Of a stretch of 64,000 nt of DNA, positions 52,816 to 61,177 are shown piece after piece. How positions within the stretch are numbered: the first letter of the stretch is position 1; each line of letters opens with the position of its first letter. The DNA is from Sorangium cellulosum So0157-2. Its GTDB lineage: Bacteria; Myxococcota_A; Polyangia; Polyangiales; Polyangiaceae. The notes below the pieces were generated by a model, which did no database searches, was not told where the DNA came from, and was given only the letters and a program-made list of their open reading frames with translations. The stretch covers positions 14,426,501 to 14,490,500 of the forward strand of contig NC_021658.1 in NCBI RefSeq assembly GCF_000418325.1. The letters are read 5' to 3'. The position numbers and the translations under genes were made by a program.

Positions 52816-53208
52816 ATGAAGAGTCTCGCGAGATTCCTGACCGTTTTGGGGCTGGCAACATGCCCTCTCCTCGCCGTGGAGACGGCGTCTGCTCAGAGCT
52901 TCGTACCCGCTCCGGCCTACCAATACATTCCTGCTCTGGGAGCGAACTTCATACCAAGCGCCTTCCCTCGCCCTGGCGCGCGGATCGATGTCATTTACGC
53001 CGGCAGCCCGTTGCTGCGGATGTGGTCGACGACCATGGGTTATTTCCACGCGGACCCGCGTGACTACATCGTCAGCTTGAACGGCATCCCCATCACCGAC
53101 AGGTTCCATCTCGCCCGGGTGGTCTCCGGCCTGCGTGGCTGGGTGCCCATCTCGGTCGAGGACCACTTGACGGGCGTCGTGTACCCCGGCTCCGTGTTGC
53201 TCCCGTAG
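52816..53208 (+). CDS. Small secreted protein with PDZ-like domain
   Basis: 130 residues from ATG 52816, 8 bp after AGGAGG. Sec signal peptide (MKSLARFLTVLGLATCPLLA, cleavage near ASAQS). The mature part (about residues 45-125) has RIDVIYAGSPLLRM, DYIVSLNGIPITDRFHLARV and a following strand, which looks like a small PDZ-like fold with the 'G(I/V)..I' loop. Not assigned to a named family. Function unknown, possibly binding of exported partners. Confidence 0.6.
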   Translation: MKSLARFLTVLGLATCPLLAVETASAQSFVPAPAYQYIPALGANFIPSAFPRPGARIDVIYAGSPLLRMWSTTMGYFHADPRDYIVSLNGIPITDRFHLARVVSGLRGWVPISVEDHLTGVVYPGSVLLP

Positions 53209-53394
53209 CCGCCGGCTGCGCCCTGATCGCAGGGACGGCGCCGCCCGGGGGAGTGACGGGCGATCGCTGTTCTGTGCGATCAGGGCGAGCAGGCGTGCTG
53301 GCCTCGATGAGGCCCGTTTGCCATGAGGAGCGCCGCTGGGCCGCGCCGCGCCGCCAGCATCACCGGTCGAACGTGGCCCCGTGGCTGTCTCGGC

Positions 53395-53904
53395 CTACTT
53401 CTGCGGGTAGGGCGGCGAAGTCGGGTACTGGGACGGGCAGAACTTGCTCGGCGGGATCATCTTCTTCGCCGGCGGGAACTGCCCGTACTGCCCCACGCCG
53501 ACGCCGATGCCGGGACCCACGCCGACCCCGAACTCGGAAGGCGTCTGCGGGCCCACCCCAGGGCCGGCCGCCATGCTCAGCTCCCGAGGAGCGCCCTCCG
53601 ATCGACCGCCCTGCGAGTACTGGGACGGGCAGAACTTGCTCGGCGGCAGGTGCTTCTTCACGGGCGGAAACTGCCCGTACTGCCCCACGCCGACGCCGAT
53701 GCCGGGACCCACTCCGAAGCGCTCATTGCCCGAGGCTGACGTTTCGCCGGGGTCCTCCCCCGCCTCGAGCGCGTCGACGCTCGAATCGACCATCTCGATA
53801 TCCTCGCTCATCTCGTCACCAGCCACGTCGGCTGACTCCATCGCGCATCCGGTCATCGCCGCCGCCACCATCAGAATCGACGCTCCAACGCAAATCGAAC
53901 GCAT
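53395..53904 (-). CDS. Lipoprotein with duplicated Gly/Val/Gln-Pro module
   Basis: 169 residues from ATG 53904, preceded by AGGAGGA. Lipobox-like MTGC near residue 20. After an acidic stretch the sequence FGVGPGIGVGVGQYGQFPP, then VKKHLPPSKFCPSQY, appears, and is repeated almost exactly about 62 residues later (FGVGVGPGIGVGVGQYGQFP, then PSKFCPSQYP). One Cys per copy could pair. Unknown function; likely surface exposed. Confidence 0.65.
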   Translation of the reverse strand: MRSICVGASILMVAAAMTGCAMESADVAGDEMSEDIEMVDSSVDALEAGEDPGETSASGNERFGVGPGIGVGVGQYGQFPPVKKHLPPSKFCPSQYSQGGRSEGAPRELSMAAGPGVGPQTPSEFGVGVGPGIGVGVGQYGQFPPAKKMIPPSKFCPSQYPTSPPYPQK

Positions 53905-54804
53905 GCTTCCTCCTACGACGCCCCGTGATCGGACCGCCTGGTCCAAGGGCATCTGGCCTCGGGATTGTGCATGCGGTGTGCCTGCCCCTGCCTGCGCACG
54001 ACGCGCCTGCGTGACTCGACATGTTCGAGCTGGCGGCCGCTAATAGGGTATTCATGGATCCGCGGTGACACCGATGCTCCCACCGAAAGTTCATGTCGTC
54101 GCGCCGTCGTCTGCATTCTTTGGGCGTGACGAACAGGAGTTTCGCTGCTCGAGGCGGGCATGCAGGCATTGATGACGTCGTCGCTGCGCGGGCGCCTGGT
54201 CGCGCGAGGGTGTGCGCTCGATTGCGCAAAGTTCTCGGGATCGAGACGAGCGCGCGTGAGGTGGGTCGTGAGTCGGCGCGCTCTGCGAGCGCGAGCGTCG
54301 CTCGCCTCTCGTCGGCGCGCACGGCTCTGCTCGGACGACCGACGACGTCGGCTCGACGCGCCGCGCGCTCGCTGGCTCGCGGCCAGAGCGCTGCTGTGGG
54401 GAGATGCTCGTGGTCGCTGTGCTCTGCTAATCCAAGGCGCATCCCGCCGTGCGGATGCGCCCTCGTAGCGCCGCTGCGGACATACGGCGCGGGCGCTCCT
54501 TGTCCGTGCGGGGCGCTGGATTATGCCTCGGACTGCGCGTTGCCCGCGCGGCCTCATATTGTCCAACCATGCTCATCATATGCTGGGAACAGCATGAGTC
54601 CGGCGTGGCGGATCCGCATCTCCCCTGGCGTCGATTCGTCGTCGTGCGCCGCGGAAGCGAAACGTCGGGGACGCCAGGGCGTGGCGCTCGCCGTCCAAAA
54701 CGCTCTCGGGCCCGCGCGGGATGATCCCTGGGTGCGCGCTGCGTGCCGTCCCGGTTTGCCCGGCTCGCCCGAACACCGTGATCCGTGGCCGGATTGCTGC
54801 GGTG
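53905..54804. other. 900-bp region without recognised gene
   Basis: Several open frames run through it on both strands, but none has a signal peptide, a family motif or a good ribosome site; the translated products are Arg/Ala/Ser-rich. It contains many short GCGCGAG-type words. It could hold an untranslated leader or an RNA, but I cannot support a specific one. Confidence 0.4.
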
Positions 54805-56259
54805 CTACGGTGGCTGCACGACGGCGAAGAGCCCTCTCGGCTGCGACGCCAGGTCCAGCGTCGGGTCGACGAGGTCGCGGTACGGCCCTCCGTTCAGCGA
54901 AGCGACGACCCTCGCCGTGACGATCGGCCTCACCCCGAAGTCCTCCCGCCAGCGGTCGGCCACGTGGTGCGCGAAATCGACGATCATGTCGGGCCGCGTG
55001 CTCATCTCCCCGAGCTGGCGGTCGGTGAGCCACGCCTCGAGGTCGAGCGACTCGCGCACGCCGGTCCTCGGATCCAGCACGCGGATGTCGAGCTCGCTCA
55101 CGTTCTTGTCGCGCAGCTTCATCCGCCACGAGAACCGGTGTCCGGCCTCGTTCCAGGCGACGTCGCCCGGATAGGCCCAGTGGCGGAGCGGCACCGCGAG
55201 GTGGACCAGGAGGTACCCGTGGAGCAGCGCGAGCGGCAGGCCGCGCCGCCGCCCCGCCGCGGGCGAGGGGACCTCGGCGCCGCCGCCCGGGCGGCCCGCG
55301 CGCCGGAACCGGAAGAGGAACGGCAGACGCCGCCTCGGCCACGAGGGATCGGCGAAGAGCGCGAGCGAGGCGATCATCGCATACGGGAAGATCCCGATCT
55401 TGAACAGGAGAGCGTTGGAGAGGTTGAAGACCACGGCGAGCGCCGCGCCGATCGGGAAGGTTCGTCGAGAGAAGAGCAGAAAACCCATCGAGAGGTCGAT
55501 GAGCAGCCCTGCCCACGAGAGCGCGAGCCCCGCGGCCGGCGCGGCGAGGAGCGGCCCGACGAGGGGCGCGCCGCGGTGCTCGGCGAGCCACATCGTGAGC
55601 GGCTGTCCACGGAGCCAGTCGCCGTTCAGCTTCGCGACGCCGCCGTAGAAGTAGACGATCGCGATCTGGGCCTTGAGGGCGAACAGGTAGAGGCGCGGCG
55701 CCGTCTCGGCGGGCGCGCCGGCCGGCGAGGCGCGGCGCGCGCGGAGGCGATCGAGCGAGAGGGCGCGGTGCGCCGGGGCGACGGCGAGCAGCAGGCCGAG
55801 GAGGCAGAGGAGATAGAGGTGGTTGAGGTACTGGGCCTTGTCGAGGAGGAAGACATACGTGAGCGCGGCGCAGAGGAGCGCGGCGCTCACGCGGTAGAAG
55901 AGCCCGGCGGCGCAGAGGAGCGAGAGGACGAAGACGGCGGCGAAGTGCCAGTACATCCCCGTCCCGCCCCAGGGGCGGATGAAGGGGACGAAGCTGAAGT
56001 AGAAGCCGGGCTCGATGTAATAGCGGTAGATCCGATCGTGGAGGACGTACCGGACGACCTCCCACGCGATCAGGCCGCCATAGGCGACGCGGAAGACGGC
56101 GAGCGAGGCGGCGTCGACCTCGGCGGAGAGGTAGGCCGCCCAGCGCTGCGCGAGGGCCCTAGTGGCGGTGGTGGGGGTGGTGCTTGTGGTGCTTGTGCTT
56201 GTGCTTGCCGTGCACGTGGATGTGGACCGCTCGCCCGTCGTCGTCGTCGTCGTCGTCAT
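54805..56259 (-). CDS. HTTM (vitamin K-dependent gamma-carboxylase-like) membrane protein
   Basis: HTTM proteins share the transmembrane domain of gamma-glutamyl carboxylase. Core motifs: SLAVFRVAYGGLIAWEVVRY, FYFSFVPFIRPW, FLLDKAQYLNHLYLLCLLGL, FALKAQIAIVYFYGGVAKLN and LIDLSMGFLLF. Several hydrophobic helices lie between. The C-terminal soluble part (WRMKLRDKNVSELDIRVLDP) was duplicated at 50251-50400. No ATG/GTG is found near the domain start; the ATG at 56259 lies within the 3' end of the upstream gene and gives a Thr/Ser-rich lead-in, so the start is uncertain. Overlaps the upstream gene by about 100 bp, implying coupled expression. Confidence 0.8.
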   Translation of the reverse strand: MTTTTTTTGERSTSTCTASTSTSTTSTTPTTATRALAQRWAAYLSAEVDAASLAVFRVAYGGLIAWEVVRYVLHDRIYRYYIEPGFYFSFVPFIRPWGGTGMYWHFAAVFVLSLLCAAGLFYRVSAALLCAALTYVFLLDKAQYLNHLYLLCLLGLLLAVAPAHRALSLDRLRARRASPAGAPAETAPRLYLFALKAQIAIVYFYGGVAKLNGDWLRGQPLTMWLAEHRGAPLVGPLLAAPAAGLALSWAGLLIDLSMGFLLFSRRTFPIGAALAVVFNLSNALLFKIGIFPYAMIASLALFADPSWPRRRLPFLFRFRRAGRPGGGAEVPSPAAGRRRGLPLALLHGYLLVHLAVPLRHWAYPGDVAWNEAGHRFSWRMKLRDKNVSELDIRVLDPRTGVRESLDLEAWLTDRQLGEMSTRPDMIVDFAHHVADRWREDFGVRPIVTARVVASLNGGPYRDLVDPTLDLASQPRGLFAVVQPP

Positions 56260-57169
56260 CGTGGACCACCACCACGCCTGGGGCCGCATTGACCTTCACG
56301 CCCACGTTCCACGTCGTCGCCACGATCACGTTCAGGGCCGGCGCGGCCGGGCCGACCACGACGTGCACGCCGGGGCGGTAGCCGACGAGCACCACGTCGG
56401 CGTGGGTCGGGTGCGCCACGACGACGGTGAGCTTCACGGGGTTCACCTTGGCGGCGACCGTGCCGACGACGTAGAGGCCGCCCGGGCCGGGGGTCAGCAC
56501 GACGACCTCGGAGCTCGAGCCCACGAAGCCGAGCTTGATCTTGCGGTCGCCGACAGGGATGGGCTTGAGGTTCGCGTCGAGGACGTACACCCGCACCTGA
56601 CCGGAGGCCTTGTCCGCGACCACCTCGATCGTGTCGTCGCCGACCACCTGGATGATCCCGCCGTTCGGGCCCGTCTTGCCCGCGGGGACGGGCCTCTTCT
56701 CGGCCCTTCGCGCGCCCTCGACGATGACCCTCGTGCCCCCTGCGGGCACGTGGAGCGTGCCAATCCACGGCTTCCCGGCGACGACGATGTCGTACTTCAC
56801 CGGAGTGAGGTCGGCCTCGAGCTTGGGCCCGGCCGCGACGAGGAGCCCTGTCTTCGCGTCGAGCGCGAGCGGGATCTTCTCCTCGCCGTTCGGCCCTTTC
56901 CAGGTGAGCGTGCCGCTCACGTCCTTGTCGATGGGCTTGCCGTCGGGCGCCTTCACGATGGCCCGCACGGCGCCGTCGGGCGCGATCTCCCAGCCGACCG
57001 AGCCGCCGTCGTGCTCCTCGGTGAGCGGCTCTTCGAGGGCGACCGGGGCCGCCTCGACCGACTCCTCGGTCACGCTGGCCTCGGCGCTGCTCTTGCAGCC
57101 GGCCGCGAGGGAGCTGCCGGCGATCAGGGCGGTCAGGGCGACCGCAGAAACGACGCGCTTGGCGTACAT
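56159..57169 (-). CDS. Lipoprotein with Asp8 and His-rich metal-binding tail
   Basis: 336 residues from ATG 57169 (GGAGG upstream). Lipobox AAGC near residue 25. The middle is a beta-rich exported domain (GTLTWKGPNGEEKIPLALDA, GGTRVIVEGARRAEKRPVPA, AKVNPVKLTVVVAHPTHADV). The C-terminus is striking: eight Asp in a row, then GRAVHIHVHGKHKHKHHKHH and PHHRH-stop, a strong divalent-metal-binding sequence. Its 3' end overlaps the HTTM gene start, so the two are one transcript. The HTTM domain suggests a modifying enzyme; the tail may be its partner, which is inferred only. Confidence 0.75.
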   Translation of the reverse strand: MYAKRVVSAVALTALIAGSSLAAGCKSSAEASVTEESVEAAPVALEEPLTEEHDGGSVGWEIAPDGAVRAIVKAPDGKPIDKDVSGTLTWKGPNGEEKIPLALDAKTGLLVAAGPKLEADLTPVKYDIVVAGKPWIGTLHVPAGGTRVIVEGARRAEKRPVPAGKTGPNGGIIQVVGDDTIEVVADKASGQVRVYVLDANLKPIPVGDRKIKLGFVGSSSEVVVLTPGPGGLYVVGTVAAKVNPVKLTVVVAHPTHADVVLVGYRPGVHVVVGPAAPALNVIVATTWNVGVKVNAAPGVVVVHDDDDDDDDGRAVHIHVHGKHKHKHHKHHPHHRH

Positions 57170-57348
57170 CAAAGCCTCCAAGCGAAGGAGGTTATCGCAA
57201 AGAGCGCTGCCGCGTCTCCGTGAACGCTCTCACGTCGCGGCGATGAGGGGCAGGGGCGACGACATCGGAGGCGCGGTGACCACCTCTCCCGCGATCGTCG
57301 GTCGCGCCGGGACTCTGCGGTGAGATCGTGAGCGTCGAAGGGGCCTTT

Positions 57349-57540
57349 GGCGGTGCGACACACGGAACCGCGAGCGCTGTGGACGCTCGTGGCGGTTCGC
57401 CTGGCGCGATCTCGAGGGTTGCGGATGTGCTGGGCGGTTCGCCCGTCGCGATCGCGAGGGTTGCGGACGCGCCTGGCGGTTCGCCCGTCGCGGTCGCGAG
57501 GGGGTGCGGACGCCCCTGGCGGCCCGCCAGCGCCGTCGCG
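57349..57540. repeat. 42-bp tandem repeats in intergenic DNA
   Basis: Units begin at 57349, 57391, 57433, 57475 and about 57518, each starting GGCGGT(T/G)CG. The middle units contain GCGATCGCGAGGGTTGCGG. The last has an extra G, which would break any reading frame. Both strands can be read as 14-residue repeats (GGSPVAIARVADA or TGEPP.ASATLAI), but no start signals support a gene. It fills the 461-bp divergent gap 57170-57630. Confidence 0.7.
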
Positions 57541-57630
57541 CGCCTCCTCCGGCGCGCCGCGGCCACCTGCGCCGTCGGGCTTCCCCCCAGTGGCTCTTCG
57601 GGCTAGCGTCCGCGGCGAGCTCGCCCAGCC

Positions 57631-58668
57631 ATGTCCCAGCGCGTCTATGTCGGCCTCGTCGGCTACGGCCTCGCCGGCGCCGTCTTTCACGCCCCGCTGA
57701 TCCGGGCCATCCCGCGGCTGCGCCTCGCCGCCATCGCGACCCGACGGGAGGGCCAGGTCATGACCGACCACTCGGGGGTCGCCGTGCATCCGACGCCCGA
57801 GGTGCTGATCGCCGAGCCTGGGATCGACCTCGTGGTCATCGCCTCGCCCAACGAGACCCATGTCCCGCTCGCGCGCGCGGCGCTCGAGGCGGGCAAGCAC
57901 GTGGTCGTCGACAAGCCGTTCACGATCACGAGCGCCGAGGCGGACGAGCTCATCGCGCTGGCCGCCCGCCGCGGCCGGCTCCTCTCGGTGTTCCAGAACC
58001 GCCGCTGGGACGCGGACTTCCGCACCGTGCGCCACTGCATCGAGCAGGGCCTGCTCGGCGAGGTGGCCTCGTACGAGGCGCACTTCGACCGGTTCCGCCC
58101 TGCCATCAAGCAAGGCTGGCGGGAGGAGGCGGCCCCGGGCTCGGGCATCCTGTACGACCTCGGCGCGCACCTGATCGATCAGGCCCTGGTGCTCTTCGGC
58201 CCGCCGCGCGCCGTCACCGCCGACCTCCTGGCGCAGCGGCCCGAGGCGCGCACCGTCGACTATTTCCACCTCACGCTCGACTACGGCAGGCGCCGGGTGA
58301 TCGTGCGCTCCTCGACGCTGGCGTGCGAGCCGGGCCCGCGCTTCGCGGTCCACGGCGACGGCGGGAGCTTCCTCAAGTACGGCATCGACGGCCAGGAGGA
58401 TGCCCTCAAGGCGGGCAAGCGCCCCGGCATGCCGGAGTGGGGCCGGGAGGACCCGCGCTGGTTCGGCACGCTGGTCACGGCGACCGGCGAGCGCCGCGCG
58501 ATCGAGAGCCTGCCCGGCGCCTACGAGGCCTATTACGAAGGGATCGCGGACGCGATCCTCGACGGCGCCCCGCCGCCGGTGCGCGCCGAGGAGGCGCGCG
58601 ACGTGATCCGCATCATCGAGGCCGCGATGCGGAGCTCGGCCGAGCGGCGGACGATCCCGCTCGAGTGA
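57631..58668 (+). CDS. Gfo/Idh/MocA-family oxidoreductase
   Basis: 345 residues. NAD(P)-binding motif VGLVGYGLAGAVFHAPLI at the N-terminus and the motif HVVVDKPFTITSAEADEL in place of EKP. C-terminal alpha/beta domain follows (SYEAHFDRFRPAIKQGWREE, SGILYDLGAHLIDQALVLFG). Closest in layout to the YdgJ/YhhX group of sugar- or inositol-type dehydrogenases; substrate unknown. Converges on sucD with a hairpin between. Confidence 0.9.
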   Translation: MSQRVYVGLVGYGLAGAVFHAPLIRAIPRLRLAAIATRREGQVMTDHSGVAVHPTPEVLIAEPGIDLVVIASPNETHVPLARAALEAGKHVVVDKPFTITSAEADELIALAARRGRLLSVFQNRRWDADFRTVRHCIEQGLLGEVASYEAHFDRFRPAIKQGWREEAAPGSGILYDLGAHLIDQALVLFGPPRAVTADLLAQRPEARTVDYFHLTLDYGRRRVIVRSSTLACEPGPRFAVHGDGGSFLKYGIDGQEDALKAGKRPGMPEWGREDPRWFGTLVTATGERRAIESLPGAYEAYYEGIADAILDGAPPPVRAEEARDVIRIIEAAMRSSAERRTIPLE

Positions 58669-58710
58669 GCCGCCGCGACCGGATCAACCTCAAATAACTT
58701 ATAAGCGTAG

Positions 58711-58729
58711 GGCCCCCGGCGAGGGGGCC
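58711..58729. terminator. Bidirectional hairpin terminator between Gfo/Idh/MocA gene and sucD
   Basis: GGCCCCC-ggcga-GGGGGCC, a strong 7-bp GC stem. In the sucD direction it is followed by ...ACGCTTATAAGTTATTT, which is T-rich. It lies between two convergent genes. Confidence 0.55.
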
Positions 58730-58734
58730 GGGCA

Positions 58735-59616
58735 TCAGCGCGCTGCCGCCAGCGCCGCCTGCATCGCGACGCCCATCTCGGCCGGCGTGGCGGCCACCTT
58801 GGCCCCCGCCGCCTCGAGCGCCGCGATCTTCTCGGCCGCGGTGCCCTCGCCGCCCGCGATGATCGCGCCGGCGTGGCCCATGCGCTTGCCCGGAGGCGCC
58901 GCGCGGCCGGCGATGAACGCGGCCACCGGCTTCTTCATGTTCTTCTTGATCCACGCCGCGGCCCGCTGCTCCGCCGTGCCGCCGATCTCGCCGATCAGCA
59001 CGACCCCGTGCGTCTCGGGATCCTGGTTGAAGAGCTCGAGCACGTCGATGAAGTCCATGCCGCCCACCGGATCGCCGCCGATACCCACGCAGCTCGACTG
59101 GCCGATGCCGAGCGCGCTCAGCTGGCCGACCGCCTCGTAGGTCAGCGTCCCCGAGCGGGAGAGCACGCCGATGTTCCCCTTCTTGTGGATGTGGCCCGGC
59201 ATGATCCCGATCTTGCACTCGCCCGGCGTGATCACCCCCGGACAGTTCGGCCCGATGAGGCGCGCCGGCTTCCCCTCGAGGAAGCGACGCACCCGCACCA
59301 TGTCGAGCACCGGCACGCCGTCGGTGATGCAGATGACGAGCTTGCAGCCCGCGTCCACGGCCTCGGTGATCGCGTCCGCGGCGCCGACCGGCGGCACGAA
59401 GATGCACGAGACGTCGGCGCCCTCGTTGCGCACGGCCTGCTCGACCGTGTCGAAGATCGGCACCTTGTCCTCGAAGCGCTGGCCGCCGCGACCGGGCGTC
59501 ACGCCGGCGACGACCTTGGTCCCGTACTCGATGCAGGCGCGGGCGTGCTGCGACCCGTAGGCGCCCGTGATGCCCTGGAAGACGACCCGCGTGTCCTTGT
59601 TGACGAGGATGCTCAT
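58735..59616 (-). CDS. sucD: Succinyl-CoA synthetase alpha subunit
   Basis: 293 residues. Forms succinate and NTP from succinyl-CoA with SucC. CoA-binding domain: VVFQGITGAYGSQHARACIE and VTPGRGGQRF. GPNCPGVITPGECKIGIMPG and GPETH-like motifs follow, and the phosphorylated His lies in MGHAGAIIAGGEGTA. 95 bp after sucC on the same strand. Secure. Confidence 0.96.
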   Translation of the reverse strand: MSILVNKDTRVVFQGITGAYGSQHARACIEYGTKVVAGVTPGRGGQRFEDKVPIFDTVEQAVRNEGADVSCIFVPPVGAADAITEAVDAGCKLVICITDGVPVLDMVRVRRFLEGKPARLIGPNCPGVITPGECKIGIMPGHIHKKGNIGVLSRSGTLTYEAVGQLSALGIGQSSCVGIGGDPVGGMDFIDVLELFNQDPETHGVVLIGEIGGTAEQRAAAWIKKNMKKPVAAFIAGRAAPPGKRMGHAGAIIAGGEGTAAEKIAALEAAGAKVAATPAEMGVAMQAALAAAR

Positions 59617-59711
59617 CGCTTGATTACTCTACCTTCAACGTGGACAGGAGCTCGGCAATCGCCGGACGCTCGCTGCTCAACTGGGTTCGGGGCTCGGTGC
59701 TCGCGGGCGCC

Positions 59712-60911
59712 CTAGGCGCCGCTCTGGGCCTTGCCGCGCGTGGCGGCGACGATCTTCTGCGCGCCGTCGGCCATGGAGCTCGCCGACTGGATGGTCAGGC
59801 CGCTCTCGTCGAGCAGCTTGCGGCCGGCCTCGACGTTGGTCCCCTCGAGGCGGACCACGAGAGGCACCTTGAGCCCGAGCTCCTTCGCCGCGGCGATGAC
59901 CCCGGCCGCGACGACGTCGCAGCGCATGATGCCGCCGAAGATGTTCACGAAGATGCCGCGGACCCGCTCGCTCTTGAGGATGATCTGGAACGCGGTCTTG
60001 ACCTGCTCCTGCGAGGCGCCGCCGCCGACGTCGAGGAAGTTCGCCGGCCTGCCGCCGTAATGGAGGATGATATCCATCGTCGCCATCGCGAGCCCGGCGC
60101 CGTTCACGAGGCAGCCGATGTCGCCGTCGAGCGACACGTAGGACAGCCCGGACCGCTTCGCCTGGAGCTCGACCGGGTCCTCCTCGTCGACGTCGCGCAT
60201 CGCGTTCCACTCGGGGTGCCGATACTCGGCGTTGTCGTCGAAGCTCACCTTCGCGTCGAGCGCGAAGACGTCGCCCGCGCCGGTCACGACGAGCGGGTTG
60301 ATCTCGAGCAGCGAGCAGTCCTCCGCGGTGAAGCACGCGTAGAGCGACGCCACGAGCTTGAGGAACTGGCGCTGCGTCTCCTTCGCGGTGAGCCCGAGCG
60401 CGATCGCGAGCTGCCGCCCCTGGTACGGGGCGAGGCCGAGCACCGGATCGATGAAGAGCTTGAAGATCTTCTCCGGCGTGCTGTGGGCCACCTCCTCGAT
60501 GTCCATGCCGCCCTCGGTCGAGGCGATCACCGCGATGCGGCGGCGCTCGCGATCGACCAGCATCGCGAAGTAGAGCTCGCGCGCGATGTCGAGGCCCTGC
60601 TCGATGTAGAGCCGGCGGACCTTCTGCCCCTCGGGGCCCGTCTGCTTGGTGACGAGCTGCATGCCGAGGATCTTCTCGGCGAGGGCGGTCGCTTCGGCGC
60701 TGCCGCCCTTCGCGACCTTCACGCCGCCGCCCTTGCCGCGGCCGCCCGCGTGGATCTGCGCCTTCACGACGACGACCGGGTTGCCCGTCTGCGCGATCAG
60801 CCGGTCGGCGATCGGCGCCACCTCGCTCGCCTGGAAAGCGGGCTCCCCTTTCGGTACCGGCACCCCGTAGCGGGCGAAGAGCTGCTTGCCTTGATACTCG
60901 TGGATTTTCAT
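59712..60911 (-). CDS. sucC: Succinyl-CoA synthetase beta subunit
   Basis: 399 residues. ATP-grasp subunit: MKIHEYQGKQLFARYGVPVP, VVKAQIHAGGRGKGGGVKVA, LEINPLVVTGAGDVFALDAK and the Gly-rich end FVNIFGGIMRCDVVAAGVI. The C-terminus (VRLEGTNVEAGRKLLDESGL) is typical. First gene of the sucCD unit. Upstream sequence has short GTGGTTAC-type direct repeats (60983-61017). Confidence 0.96.
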   Translation of the reverse strand: MKIHEYQGKQLFARYGVPVPKGEPAFQASEVAPIADRLIAQTGNPVVVVKAQIHAGGRGKGGGVKVAKGGSAEATALAEKILGMQLVTKQTGPEGQKVRRLYIEQGLDIARELYFAMLVDRERRRIAVIASTEGGMDIEEVAHSTPEKIFKLFIDPVLGLAPYQGRQLAIALGLTAKETQRQFLKLVASLYACFTAEDCSLLEINPLVVTGAGDVFALDAKVSFDDNAEYRHPEWNAMRDVDEEDPVELQAKRSGLSYVSLDGDIGCLVNGAGLAMATMDIILHYGGRPANFLDVGGGASQEQVKTAFQIILKSERVRGIFVNIFGGIMRCDVVAAGVIAAAKELGLKVPLVVRLEGTNVEAGRKLLDESGLTIQSASSMADGAQKIVAATRGKAQSGA

Positions 60912-60982
60912 GAGAGGGGCCGCAACCCTATCACAAGGGCGAGCCCCGCAAGGCGCGAAAAACAGCGTCGCGCGCGTCGGTC

Positions 60983-61017
60983 GCGTGGTTACTTGGTTAC
61001 GTGGTGGCGTGGTTGCG
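60983..61017. repeat. Short direct-repeat cluster upstream of sucC
   Basis: CGTGGTTACTTGGTTACGTG and the following GTGGCGTGGTTGCG are imperfect 9-10 bp iterations. They lie in the 266-bp gap before sucC, which otherwise shows no gene. Similar in style to the GCGCCTTTGC elements but different in sequence. Confidence 0.5.
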
Positions 61018-61177
61018 CGCTCGCTCCGTTTCGAGTGTTTCGCGCCGGCCGCCGCATCGATGGAAAAGTGCGACGCCGCGGCGCTCGACGCCGTCTGCCT
61101 CCGTCGCTGTCAGGCGCGCGGCGACGAGCGCTGACAGCGATGGCGTCCCGCGCCGTCGCGCCGCCGCCGTCTTCTCG

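Noticed and set aside
54093..54920. 275-codon plus-strand frame
   Set aside because: Ser/Arg/Ala-rich, no motif, and it runs into the 3' end of the HTTM gene on the other strand.
57192..57606. Short frames on both strands over the 42-bp repeats
   Set aside because: No start signals, and an extra base in the last unit breaks the pattern.
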